Positions 17,101 to 27,300 of a stretch of 64,000 bases of DNA are shown piece by piece. The notes below the pieces were generated by a model. The model saw only the letters and a list, made by a program, of their open reading frames with translations, was not told the DNA's origin and made no database searches. The stretch's first letter is position 1; each line of letters starts with the position of its first letter. Source of the DNA: Bacillus sp. FJAT-28004. Lineage in GTDB: Bacteria; Bacillota; Bacilli; Paenibacillales; Paenibacillaceae. The position numbers and the translations under genes are program-made. The stretch covers positions 500,924 to 564,923 of the forward strand of contig NZ_LGHP01000002.1 of assembly GCF_001280845.1 (NCBI RefSeq), given 5' to 3'.

Positions 17101-19186
17101 AGGTGACATGATTACAGATGCGAAAATTGAATCCATTACATCATCTTCAGAAAGTGAAGCTGAGAGGGGGACGGATAAGCTTAGAGATGGTGTAACTACG
17201 ATAGGAACAGGTTGGTTATCCAAGGAATTAACTCTTCCTCAGTCCGTGACAGTAAAATTCAATAAACCTCAATCCATCCTTGGAAGCCGTATTTTCTGGG
17301 AAAAGGACAGTAACTGGTACACGTATGATTTAGAAGTATCTACGGATGGTGAAACATGGCAAAAGGCACTCGATAATCGTTACGTAGGTGGACAGCATTT
17401 CACACCAGAAAGATTTGCTAAGCCGTATGACAACATGAATTATGTTCGCGTAACGATTAAGGACATCACTGCTGGCGGCGGGTTCAGAGTAGGTATGGCG
17501 GAAATGATATTATATGGACGGGATTATGAAGAACCAGAGTTGAAAGATTTTGACTATGCAAGTGATCTGGAATGGGCTTCAGCACACAGTGATTATAATG
17601 ATGTTCTTAAGGATGAGCCACAGTATGGTGGTTCCTACCTAGAATTAAACACGGCAGCAGGAGTTCAGACCTTTACGAAAGGATTATCATCAGATACAAA
17701 TTCAGAAGTTGTTTATCATGTAGATGGACGTGGGTATACAAGATTTCAAGCCTATGTAGGAATTGACAAGAAAGCTCCTAAAATGGGTGGGGAAGCTATA
17801 TTTAAAGTATTTAAAGATGATGAGTTAATCTATACAAGCCCAGTAAAGATGAGAGATGACAACTGTGAATTTATTGATCTTGACATCACTGAAGCTAAGC
17901 AGATTAAGCTTGTTGCTGAATGGAATAATAATCCTGACAATCCTGAAGCAAGGTATAATACTCATGTTGACTGGGCAGATGCAAAATTCATCTATGACGT
18001 AACCGTACCAACGAAGGCAGGAACCATTGCAGGAACAGTGACAACTGGGCAAGACACTCCTGTAGAAGGTGCTAAAGTAAGTCTGACGGTAAGTGGATCT
18101 GTATACACTGCCACAACGTCATTAGAAGGAATCTATTTTATTGCGAATGTACCAGTTGGTACAGACTATACTGTAAAAGCTAGCAAGAATGGCTATACAG
18201 AGCAAAGTAAAAATGGTGATGTAATAGCAGATAAAACAACAACACTTGATTTTAACTTAGAAACAGCGGCAACAACAGATACAACTGCACCAACATGGTC
18301 AAAAGATGCTAAATTATCAGCTTCAAATGTTGGCAAAACGAGCCTTAAGCTTACATGGACAGCGGCTAGTGATGATACTGCTGTAACCGGCTACAAGGTT
18401 TACAAAGATGGTCATGTACTGGCTACATTAGCAGGAGATATGGTTAGCTACAACGTTACAGGTTTATTATCTGACAAGGCCTACACCTTTAAAGTCGAAG
18501 CAGGCGATGAAGCAAGAAACTGGAGTGTGGATGGTCCAAGCGTAAGGATAACGACAGAAGCTGACTCTTCGGGTGGTGGCTGGACGCCAACACCAGATCC
18601 AACACCAACGCCTAAGCCTATTGAACCAACAGAGCCGGTTGTGCCAATAGTAGAGTTTACGGACATTGTGGATCATTGGGCTAATGCTTCAATTAAAAAA
18701 TCTGTAGAGCTAGGTTTTGTAAGAGGATATGATGATGGGACTTTCAGACCGAATCGCACTGTAACACGTGGTGAGTTTGCTGTGATGTTAGCTAGAGCAC
18801 TGAAATTGGAGCCTAATGATACGGAGTTTAGTTTTGATGATAAAGATGAAACACCAGTATGGGCTCAGCCATTCATTCAAGCAATTGCTAAAGCAGGTTA
18901 CATTTCAGGATACGAAGATGGTACATTCCATGCGAAAAATGAAATAACACGATCTGAATTCGTCGTTATTATTGTTCGTGCATTAGGTCTTGAAGTGGAT
19001 TCTAATGCAGAACTGACATTTAATGATGCGGAGCAGGTTCCGGCATGGGCTAGACCCTATGTTGCAGCTGCTATGGAAGCAGGTCTGGTTAAAGGGAACG
19101 GGGATGGCAAATTCAATCCTAACGGTTCAACAACGAGAGCTGAGGCAATCACATTGATTTTAGGCATGTTAAACAAGCTTAAATAA
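14183..19186 (+). CDS. SLH-anchored GH2 beta-glycosidase (beta-galactosidase-like), multimodular
   Basis: 1667 residues. A signal peptide (about 1-27) is followed by the GH2 sugar-binding (about 45-195), Ig-like (200-322) and TIM-barrel (323-610) domains. Acid/base Glu444 lies in TSLNETG and nucleophile Glu512 in FFTREWGDF. After an Ig-like segment (700-800) come two F5/8C (CBM32) modules (835-965, 976-1112), an NPCBM-like module (1122-1272), a carboxypeptidase-regulatory-like fold (1275-1358), FN3 (1368-1457), a Pro/Thr linker and three SLH repeats (1491-1665) that bind cell-wall polymer. It is therefore a cell-surface exo-glycosidase, probably acting on beta-galactosides, though other GH2 activities (beta-glucuronidase, beta-mannosidase) cannot be excluded. 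It is A+T-rich and lies behind the sugar transporter. The start is supported by GAGGTG before ATG 14183. Confidence 0.88.
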   Translation: MKKITLWLVIFSFILGTEYSNPVVYAQSDNTVQTTENTNGRTVLNFNSDWGFYRGELAGPEAIDYDDQAFANITIPHTMRLEKKHANGGKAVYQGIGWYRRYFTVDEMYKGNTINIDFEGVMTDSEIYLNGEKIYTRNGGYVGFSVDITDKVKFGETNVLAVKVSSNDSPDTPPGKPVANLDFHYYGGIYRDVTMIITNNLHISDTLQANKTASGGVFVTYPEVRKTSAKVNVKTHVVNKNNTSADTKVVSKIVDKGGNIVAQGEADAASIPADGDKQFNQDVTITNPNLWHPDTPYLYSLVSEVYNGSTLVDSVTTKIGIRTIEYKADGFYINGERLFLRGANRHQAYQNIGDAAPNSMQYRDAMQIKENGFNAVRATHYPNDPAFLDAADELGLLVIECQPGWQNFTKSQKFYDLTLRDTREMIRRDRNRPSVILWETSLNETGYSAAWAKEVTEIAHAEYPGNQMYTAADHGLQGSFYDVNYKVVDTNWEEDPSKWTDFDPNKPFFTREWGDFEESSKALRKEGEDAMMTQILTRQRYLNGDGYSDWGGLDANDRIGGYFLWSWNDYARGSTTKTLGSGTVDIDRYEKYDYYWFQSMQSARNSVHGPMVFIASTYSPTSSLNINVFSNCDSVKLYQNNELVKEITREEALKSVPNIAKKGGSPIFIFTLDQFAAGELRAEAILDGNVVKTHTVNTPGQAAGIEIEVRDRGIMPVADGSDLIPVYFKVVDANGTVVPNYDGKIKISVSGEGGLVGKNIERISIEEQSVEGGIGFAFVRTADVSGIINIHAAAEGLNAGVKTVSTVPYEGQFVPDGQHTPWIGGVDKLETTEQTYKNIAVGKPVTSSSEQSGNFAKHAVDNDEGTRWCANGSSLPQWIQVDLQNSSTLAGFQVMWESSTNVYKYYIEVSEDGTNWKKIIDNTLNTTPNGSEETKLVETKGRYVRLTIVDRITNGAWASLFEFKIIPSENEEPGDMITDAKIESITSSSESEAERGTDKLRDGVTTIGTGWLSKELTLPQSVTVKFNKPQSILGSRIFWEKDSNWYTYDLEVSTDGETWQKALDNRYVGGQHFTPERFAKPYDNMNYVRVTIKDITAGGGFRVGMAEMILYGRDYEEPELKDFDYASDLEWASAHSDYNDVLKDEPQYGGSYLELNTAAGVQTFTKGLSSDTNSEVVYHVDGRGYTRFQAYVGIDKKAPKMGGEAIFKVFKDDELIYTSPVKMRDDNCEFIDLDITEAKQIKLVAEWNNNPDNPEARYNTHVDWADAKFIYDVTVPTKAGTIAGTVTTGQDTPVEGAKVSLTVSGSVYTATTSLEGIYFIANVPVGTDYTVKASKNGYTEQSKNGDVIADKTTTLDFNLETAATTDTTAPTWSKDAKLSASNVGKTSLKLTWTAASDDTAVTGYKVYKDGHVLATLAGDMVSYNVTGLLSDKAYTFKVEAGDEARNWSVDGPSVRITTEADSSGGGWTPTPDPTPTPKPIEPTEPVVPIVEFTDIVDHWANASIKKSVELGFVRGYDDGTFRPNRTVTRGEFAVMLARALKLEPNDTEFSFDDKDETPVWAQPFIQAIAKAGYISGYEDGTFHAKNEITRSEFVVIIVRALGLEVDSNAELTFNDAEQVPAWARPYVAAAMEAGLVKGNGDGKFNPNGSTTRAEAITLILGMLNKLK

Positions 19187-19223
19187 GTTAGAGAAGAATC
19201 GCTATACTTATATTTCAGAAGAA

Positions 19224-19302
19224 TAAATCCCCTTCAAGCACATACTCGAATGAAGCTTTTTGACTTCATGAGGTACGAGTGCGGTGGAGGGGGTTTTTCT
19301 TT
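19224..19302 (+). terminator. Terminator of the GH2 gene
   Basis: An extended imperfect hairpin: CCCCTTC...ACTCG pairs with CGAGT...GGAGGGG, ending in GGGTTTTTC. Just beyond it, TTATCATGA (19320) and TTATCGTCA (19337) resemble the TATCAT sites elsewhere but with irregular spacing. Confidence 0.65.
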
Positions 19303-19479
19303 TGCGCTTACCGTAAAATTTATCATGAAATCCAAATTATCGTCATTAACCTATCCATGGCGGTAGAGTAAGATGTAAACATAAATCATTCGATTTATTC
19401 ATCGATCTTTATGAAAGCGGTTAAACGATATGTTAGATCATGGTATTCGAGATACTAAACCGAAGGAGGGAGTTTGAAA

Positions 19480-22400
19480 ATGTTCAGTTCCAGACAAAAA
19501 GCAATGGTGCTGGTAATTCTAATTGCCATGTTTGTCAATTTTACACCTTATGCGAGGGCTGCAGACAATGGAAATGGTACATACACAAATCCAATAATGT
19601 GGGGAGATTATCCGGATAATGACGTAATCAGGGTGGGTGACACCTATTATATGTCATCAACGAGTATGCACCTATTTCCCGGAAGTCCAATCATGAGTTC
19701 CAAAGATTTAGTGAATTGGACATATGAGAGTTATGCTGTGAACAGAATGGAAGGAGACATGTACGACCTAAAGAATGGACTGACTGCTTACGACGAAGGT
19801 CCATGGGCAACCAGCTTAAGGTACCATAACGGTAAATTCTACTTGATGTACAACATTAATAGAGATGCAGCATACGTGAGTATTGCAAATAACGCAAAGG
19901 GTCCTTGGACGATTTACAAGTTAGAAGATGAGCTATACGATCCCGGACTATTTTTTGATGATAATGGAAAGGTATACGTTGTACATGGTCAAGGTCGACT
20001 ATACCTAAGTGAGTTGAAGACTGTGAATGAAGAAACAGGTGAACTTTCTATTATTTCTAAGAGAGAGCCTGGAGCATCACGAAATGGAAAGATGATCTAC
20101 GATTATAAGGGTGGTTATTATAATGAAGGATCACATGTATATAAAATTGGAGAATACTATTACATCCTAAGTACGCCGACCTGGGCTAAAGGTTCAAAGA
20201 AGGAAATAGCGATCAGAACAAAAGACTTGGCTAATGGTCCTTATGAAGTAAAGGATATCATGACAAGCTTTATGAATTTTACAGGCAATGGTATACACCA
20301 AGGTGGTATTGTAGATGTTCCTCAGGGTGAGGGAAAGGAATCAGAATGGTGGTCGGTCATATTCCAGGATCGAGGAAAGCTGGGACGTGTTCCAACATTG
20401 CAGCCAGTGTACTGGAAAGATGAATGGCCATATATAGGAGAACTGGATGGAGAAAAAGCGGTTGTTACTTTAAAGAAGCCTAATATACCAGGTTTGGGTA
20501 CAACGGAGCCAAGGGCACCAGAAACATCAGATGATTTTAGTAGCAGTGAGTTAGGTCTACAATGGCAGTGGAATCACAATCCCGACAATGAAAAGTGGAG
20601 TCTTACTGAAAGACCAGGATATATAAGACTTAGAACATCTAGTGTAATAAATTCTTTAGCATATGCAAGAAATACACTTACGCAGAGAATCATTGGTCCG
20701 GACAGTATAGGAACTGTACAGATGGATATAAGCCATATGGCTGACGGTGATCAGGCAGGATTATCTGTCATACAAAAAGATTCGAACTTCATTGGAATCA
20801 AGAATGAAGATGGACAGAAGAGAATCGTTGTTCAGGACTTATGGACAGAAGAGGCATCTATTGATCTTCCAGAAGGTACAACGAATATCTGGTTTAGAGC
20901 TGAAACCCCGAGATTTGAATATCGAACGGAGTTCTCATACAGCCTCGACGGAGTCAACTTTACCAGATTAGGCGGAAGATATGAAATGCGTTATGGGACA
21001 TACGTGGGTATGAGATTTGGTATTTTCAATTATGCAACAAAAGCCCTTGGCGGATATATTGATGTTGATTCATTTGAACTGACAACGACTGAAAATCAAG
21101 GGAATTTATTTCGTGTAGATAAGAAAATTGATGCTGAACGTTATGATGATCAAAACTATGTTACAGATAAAAATCTTACGATTAACGCTAAAACAGAGTG
21201 GACAAATGATGATGTAAACAGCGGATACGACCAAAGTATGGCTAATATCAAGAATGGCGATTGGCTGCGTTATGACCAAGTTGATTTTGGTAATGGAGAG
21301 GCAAAATGGTTTAACGCAAGAATAGCCAGCAACAAACCTAGCGGCACGATTGAGGTTAAACTGGCTGATGCAGAAGGCAATCCGGCCGAAACGATAGCCA
21401 TACTACAAATTCCAAATACAAGTGAATTGAATGCGTATGTAAATGCTAAAGCAGAGCTTACAAAAGAAGTTACAGGTAAGCAAAAAATATTCTTAGTGTT
21501 TAACGGCGCTGATACGGAAATATGCAAGCTAAACTGGTTTATGTTTGGTTCTGGTGACTATCCGGAGATTGCAACAGCTCCAGCTCATGTTCAAGTGGAT
21601 TCACCAAACAGCCCAACGATTGATATCGCATGGGATGCTGTATCCGGAGCATTACAGTATGATATCAAAATTGACAATAATATCATAAGCAATGCTACAA
21701 GCCCATTTTCAGAAACAGGGTTACTTGCTGGATCCACTCATACAGTACAGGTTAGATCCAAGAACTTTGCTGGTTCCAGTGAATGGAGTGAGGGTGTAAA
21801 TATATCAATAGTAGCTGATCCTGAAATGATTCCTTTAAGTGGTATGACGGTAACTGCTTCAAGTGAAGAAACGGAAGACGAGGATAATAAAGCAGGAAAT
21901 GTCATAGATGGAGACATAGATACGATCTGGCATACAAAGTGGAATGGTGGAAATACGCCTCCTCACACCTTGGATTTCAACTTAGGACAAATATATGATG
22001 TATATAAGCTTAAATATATTCCAAGACAGTCAGGTGGAGATAACGGTATCGTAACCAAGTACAACATCTACACAAGCATGGATGGTGTTAATTACACCTT
22101 GGTCAAGGAAACAGGAATATTTGTAAGCGATTCCACGCCAAATACAGTAACATTCAAACCCACTCCGGCTCATTACCTGAGATTTGAAGTATTGGCTGGT
22201 AAAAATGGATTCGGTTCCGCTGCAGAAATGAACATTTACCAAAATGCAGATTCAATACCGGTTGTATCTGACCACAAGATAGCAGCAGCAAACAGCGAAC
22301 AAGCAGGCTTTGAGGCTTCAAAAGCTAACGATGGTGATATAGCTACTGCATGGAAGGCTGTATATGAAGATCCGATGAGGACTTGGACGGTAGACTTAGA

Positions 22401-24234
22401 AGACAAGTATGACCTGACAGAGATCGAGCTGGAATGGGCTGCAGAAAACGCAAGCAAATACAAGGTTGAAGTGTCAAGTGATCACAAGGTATGGACTTCT
22501 GCAGTTGATAGAACGGCGGATACAGAAACCAGCAAGGTTAAAACGGACAGAGTTTCAAATAAAGAAGTAAGGTATGTCAAGGTAACTTTTACTGAAGGAA
22601 TTGCTTCGATTGATGAAATAAGAGTTCGCGGTATGAAAAGTGTAATTATACCGGAATCCAACGATGTCGTATTAAACAAACCTGCTACTTCAGATAGCCA
22701 GCAGAATAACAATCCAGCATCAGCAGGTAACGATGGGGATGAGTCAACTCGTTGGTGTGTGGCTGATGATAAGAATCCACACTACTGGCAGGTGAATCTG
22801 GGAGAAAAATATGATTTAACAGGTTCAAAAGTAATATTTGAAAAAGCCGGTAAGGCGATGATGTATAAGATCGAGGTTTCAAGTGACGCTGCAACTTGGA
22901 CGACCGTGATTGACCATATGAATAACTCAACCAATACGGAACAAGTCAGAACAGATAACTGGACTGCTAAGGGTGCCCAATATATCAAGGTAACTGTCAT
23001 GGGATACCCGGATCTATGGGGAGGTTTCCGTGAGTTTAAAGCTTACGGTGCTAAATCACCAGTCGTGGATACAACAGCGCTAGAAGCAGCGATTGCAGCA
23101 GCTCAGGTAAAAGTGGATCAAGCAGTAGTTGGTGATCAACCAGGACAATATCCACAAGCAGCAGTAGACGCATTCAAAGCAGCGATTGTAGCAGCACAAG
23201 GCATTGTAGAGACAACAACAACTCAAGAAGAAGTGAAAGCAGCGATCGAAGCGCTTCAAGCAGCGGTCAAAGCATTCGATGATGCCAAGGTTCCTGAGGA
23301 AGAACCACCAGCAGACGCAACTGCACCAACATGGACAATAGATAAAGTATTGAAGACTTCAAATGTTGGCAGAACTAGCCTTACACTTTCATGGAAAGCA
23401 GCAGTGGATGATACGGCTGTAACAAGTTATAAAGTTTACAAGAACGGAAGCGAACTAGTTACATTAGCAGGTGATATCACGAGCTATACAGTCAGCGGCC
23501 TTTCATCTGACACGACGTATACCTTTAAAATTGAAGCAGGTGATGCAGCAGAAAACTGGGGCGTAGATGGTCCGAGTGTAACGGTGACGACTGAAGCTAG
23601 CTCTCCGGGTGGTGGATGGACACCTTCACCAGATCCAAAGCCTACTCCTACGCCAAAACCAGGAGATGGTAATAAGCCAACGAGTCCTGAACCTCCAAAA
23701 GTAAAGCTTACTGATTTTGCGGAACATTGGGCAAAGGCTTCTATTGAAAAATCGGTTGAACTTGGTTTTGTAACTGGCTATGAAGATGGAACTTTCCGTC
23801 CGAATGGTACCGTAACACGTGGTGAGTTTTCTACGATGTTAGCAAGAGCGTTGAAATTGGAACTTGGCGATGCTGAGTTTAGTTTTGATGATCAAAAGCA
23901 AACACCAGTATGGGCTCAGCCATTCATTCAAGCAATTGCTAAAGCTGGTTACATTACGGGATATGAAGATGGTACATTCCGTGCAAATCATGAAATAACC
24001 AGAAGTGAATTAGTAGTTATTACTGTTCGTGCACTGGGTCTTGAAGTAAATCTTAAGGCAATACTGGCGTTTGATGATGCAGATCAGATTCCAGTGTGGG
24101 CAAAACCATATGTAGCAACAGCTGCAGAAGCCGGCTTAATTAAAGGGAATGGGGATGGCAAATTTAATCCGAATGCCTCTTCCACGAGAGCTGAAGCAGT
24201 CACTTTGATTCTAGCAATGCTAAATGCAAAGTAA
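19480..24234 (+). CDS. SLH-anchored GH43 glycosidase (xylosidase/arabinofuranosidase-like), multimodular
   Basis: 1584 residues from ATG 19480 (AAGGAGGG upstream; TTG 19474 is an alternative). A signal peptide ends near 28. The five-bladed GH43 propeller (about 32-340) has general-base Asp in NPIMWGDYPDNDVIRV, the middle Asp in YDPGLFFDDNGK and acid Glu in YYNEGSHVYK. A concanavalin-like C-domain of GH43 xylosidases follows (353-537), then a CBM6-like module (544-690), FN3-like (700-779), three F5/8C modules (783-920, 927-1056, 1061-1191), one FIVAR helical repeat (1195-1271), FN3 (1282-1374) and three SLH repeats (1409-1584). It is surface-anchored. Exact substrate is uncertain; arabinosyl or xylosyl side chains are typical for the family. 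The last 300 residues are almost the same as in the GH101 neighbour. Confidence 0.88.
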   Translation: MFSSRQKAMVLVILIAMFVNFTPYARAADNGNGTYTNPIMWGDYPDNDVIRVGDTYYMSSTSMHLFPGSPIMSSKDLVNWTYESYAVNRMEGDMYDLKNGLTAYDEGPWATSLRYHNGKFYLMYNINRDAAYVSIANNAKGPWTIYKLEDELYDPGLFFDDNGKVYVVHGQGRLYLSELKTVNEETGELSIISKREPGASRNGKMIYDYKGGYYNEGSHVYKIGEYYYILSTPTWAKGSKKEIAIRTKDLANGPYEVKDIMTSFMNFTGNGIHQGGIVDVPQGEGKESEWWSVIFQDRGKLGRVPTLQPVYWKDEWPYIGELDGEKAVVTLKKPNIPGLGTTEPRAPETSDDFSSSELGLQWQWNHNPDNEKWSLTERPGYIRLRTSSVINSLAYARNTLTQRIIGPDSIGTVQMDISHMADGDQAGLSVIQKDSNFIGIKNEDGQKRIVVQDLWTEEASIDLPEGTTNIWFRAETPRFEYRTEFSYSLDGVNFTRLGGRYEMRYGTYVGMRFGIFNYATKALGGYIDVDSFELTTTENQGNLFRVDKKIDAERYDDQNYVTDKNLTINAKTEWTNDDVNSGYDQSMANIKNGDWLRYDQVDFGNGEAKWFNARIASNKPSGTIEVKLADAEGNPAETIAILQIPNTSELNAYVNAKAELTKEVTGKQKIFLVFNGADTEICKLNWFMFGSGDYPEIATAPAHVQVDSPNSPTIDIAWDAVSGALQYDIKIDNNIISNATSPFSETGLLAGSTHTVQVRSKNFAGSSEWSEGVNISIVADPEMIPLSGMTVTASSEETEDEDNKAGNVIDGDIDTIWHTKWNGGNTPPHTLDFNLGQIYDVYKLKYIPRQSGGDNGIVTKYNIYTSMDGVNYTLVKETGIFVSDSTPNTVTFKPTPAHYLRFEVLAGKNGFGSAAEMNIYQNADSIPVVSDHKIAAANSEQAGFEASKANDGDIATAWKAVYEDPMRTWTVDLEDKYDLTEIELEWAAENASKYKVEVSSDHKVWTSAVDRTADTETSKVKTDRVSNKEVRYVKVTFTEGIASIDEIRVRGMKSVIIPESNDVVLNKPATSDSQQNNNPASAGNDGDESTRWCVADDKNPHYWQVNLGEKYDLTGSKVIFEKAGKAMMYKIEVSSDAATWTTVIDHMNNSTNTEQVRTDNWTAKGAQYIKVTVMGYPDLWGGFREFKAYGAKSPVVDTTALEAAIAAAQVKVDQAVVGDQPGQYPQAAVDAFKAAIVAAQGIVETTTTQEEVKAAIEALQAAVKAFDDAKVPEEEPPADATAPTWTIDKVLKTSNVGRTSLTLSWKAAVDDTAVTSYKVYKNGSELVTLAGDITSYTVSGLSSDTTYTFKIEAGDAAENWGVDGPSVTVTTEASSPGGGWTPSPDPKPTPTPKPGDGNKPTSPEPPKVKLTDFAEHWAKASIEKSVELGFVTGYEDGTFRPNGTVTRGEFSTMLARALKLELGDAEFSFDDQKQTPVWAQPFIQAIAKAGYITGYEDGTFRANHEITRSELVVITVRALGLEVNLKAILAFDDADQIPVWAKPYVATAAEAGLIKGNGDGKFNPNASSTRAEAVTLILAMLNAK

Positions 24235-24351
24235 GTTTTGTTTTAGATTTCATGGAACTCAAAGGAGGTGATGCTGACTTCATGGCAATTGTATTAAAGA
24301 TTAATTATAAGAATTTGAAATTAATAGATTAAACCTGAAGGGGGTAAAAAA
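24235..24351 (+). other. Intergenic gap with an unused strong Shine-Dalgarno
   Basis: AAAGGAGGTGATG at about 24260-24272 is a near-perfect complement of the 16S rRNA 3' end, yet only eight- or sixteen-codon frames follow (MLTSWQLY; MAIVLKINYKN...). It may be a leader peptide or the relic of a lost gene start. The GH101 gene has its own GAAGGGGG site. Confidence 0.35.
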
Positions 24352-27300
24352 ATGTCACTGTCAAAGGTAATGAAAAACGTAGCAATTGTGGTAGCCTCTG
24401 TACAGTTGGCTAGCATTACAATTCCTGTATTTTCAGGAATTGCAGATGCTGCAACTTACGATGGAATCATAGCAACAAATGAAATGAAAGTTGAAGTGGA
24501 CCAGAATTTCCCAAGGGTAATAAAGTATGAGTTAAATAATAAAGTATTAAATGGTTCAGAAGATGTACTAAACACAATAAAAATTAACGGAATAGACTAT
24601 GTACCGAAAGTAGATTATACGGAAAGCGAAAATAAAGCCGATTATACATTAACGATTGACGAACTAGATGTAGTAATAAAGTTGTCATTAACTGTTACTG
24701 ACAATACACTTGACTTTGAGGTAACTGATGTGCAAGAAAATGGTACAGCAAGAATACACACTATTGATATTCCAAACCATAGCTTGGTATCGGTAAGAAG
24801 TACAGAAGCGGGTGCCAAATTTGCCGGTTCCAGAATGGAAAACGCTGTTTATAAAAAAGGTGATGTGTATCAAGATGTATCAAGTACTCCTATGGTAGAT
24901 AGTACACCAAAAAACTATATGTACGCGTTCATTAACAATGATGAATTAGCAGCTGGTGTTTGGTCCAATGCATTTGGTGATACAAATAAAGATGGAGATA
25001 ATGACAACCACCGTATTGTGAAGCAAACTACAGAGAAAACAGGTTACTCTCGTACAGCTTTGTGGAGTGCTTCATGGGTATATCGTGGAAATGAAATGCC
25101 AGAAAATTTAACTGAGCCATTACCACATACGAAGGTAGTTATTACAGAGGACGCAAATGGTGATCGTCAAATAGACTGGCAGGATGGAGCTGTTGCATTC
25201 CGTGATATTATGAACAATCCAATTGGCAGCGACAGAATGTCTGAGCTTGTTGTTCAACGTATACCGATGAACTTTGGCAGTCAGGCAACAAACCCATTTT
25301 TAAAGACACTAGATGAAACGAAGAAAATATATTTATCAACTGACGGGCTTGGACAGTGGGTGGAATTAAAGGGTTACCAAGCAGAAGGTCATGACTCCGC
25401 GCATCCAGATTATGGTGGACATATAGGTGTACGTCAGGGCGGACAGAAGGATATGGATACACTTGTAAGAGAAGCGCAGAAATATAATGCTTTCATGGGT
25501 GTACATATTAGTGGTACAGGTGCTCACCCAGAAGCAAAGGCTTTTGATGATAAATTAGTTAATATGAACAAATTTGGTTGGGATTGGCTTGATCCATCAT
25601 ATGACTTTGATGATCCTACATACCGAAGAGAAGTTTATACTGGCAACAGAATGAAACGTTTAGAGATGTTAAAGGAAGATGCACCAACACTTGATTTTAT
25701 TTATGCAGATGCTTGGTATGAACAGGGCTTTAATGGAAGAAGATTTGCAAGAGAAGTGAATTCTTTTGGATGGACTCTTACTACGGAGTTTCCAAATGTA
25801 TTAGAAGATGAAGCCGTTTGGAATCACTGGGCAGTTGACTATGATTACGGCGGAAAGAACATCAAGGGATATAGCAGTGATATCGCAAGGTTTGTAAGAA
25901 ATCACCAGAAGGACGTTTGGATCGCTCGTCACCCAATCCTTGGCGGTACTGAGGCAAATGATGCAGAAGGATGGCAGGGAAGAGTAGATTATGATGAAAT
26001 GATTGATATTGTATTTAAAAACAATTTACCTACGAAGTATCTGCAAAGCTTCCCTATGACGAAGTATGATGTAAAAGATAATGTGGGACGAGTTGAATTT
26101 GAAGGAAATGTTGTTGCCGAAAGGGCATCAGACGGAAAGAGAACATTCACAAAAGATGGTAAGAAACTTCTTGAAGAAGATGTAACCATTCAAAAAGGAA
26201 CAAGTAACGGTAATGTTTATGATGTTGTAAAATACAACAACCTCAAATATTTGTTGCCATGGTCGCCAAATGCCGATAAGACAGGAAGCGAATTGGCTGG
26301 TCCTGAAGAAAAACTCTATCACTATAATGAAAACGGTGGAACAACGACTTGGGATCTGCCAAATAGCTGGAACAATGTATCGACAGTTAAGTTGTACACA
26401 TTAACGGATACAGGTAAGAAAGATGAAAAAGTCATCAACGTAGTTGATGGCAAAATCACGATCGATGCAGAAGCAAAACAAGCATACGTTGTATACAAAG
26501 GTGATGTTTCTGTAACGGCTGAAGTTATGAATTGGGGATTTGGAATGCCTGCAAAGGATCCAAGCTTCAACAGCGGAACATTAGATCACTGGGATGTAAA
26601 GAGTGGTGCAGCAACTGTAGAACGTAACCATCGTGGACAGTATGAAGTAGTAATCAAAGAAAATATGGAAGAAACGGTATTAGAGACTCAATTATCGGGA
26701 TTGCAGCCGGGAACATACTCAGCTTCCATTTATGTTCAGGTAGGGAATACACCAAACAGTACAAACGGTAGTGATTCCAACACGGCAGGATATGCAAATC
26801 GTAAAACGACGATTGGTGTTAAAGATTTTGGCGGAGCAGATATAACTAACTATACGGAAAGTTCACCACTTAAAAACTATATCTCAGCTGACTCCAAGCA
26901 CAGCACCAATATGCAGAGAATGAGGGTCATATTTGATGTAGCAGCCGGACAGGAAACTGCAACATTGTACTTGAAGGTAGCTCCAGGAACAGCGACTGTA
27001 ACATTTGACGATGTTCGCTCTGTACCTACCCAGAGAGTTGTACCACAATCTCCAGGGGTCGTAGTAGCTGAAGATTTTGAACATGTTGACCAAGGTTTGA
27101 CTCCATTTGTTATAGCAGATGCTGATGGCGTAAGTGATCCACGTACTCACTTATCCGAATTACACGCTCCATACACTCAAAAAGGGTGGAATGGAAAAGA
27201 AGTTGATGATGTATTAAATGGTGAATGGTCTATTAAGTCACATAAGACAGGTGCTGGTCTCATCATGAGAACATTACCACAGACTTTAAGATTTGATAAA

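Noticed and set aside
18286..24234. FN3/SLH repeats as tandem DNA repeats of a mobile origin
   Set aside because: They are in-frame protein modules at the ends of intact genes, explained by domain duplication rather than by insertion elements.
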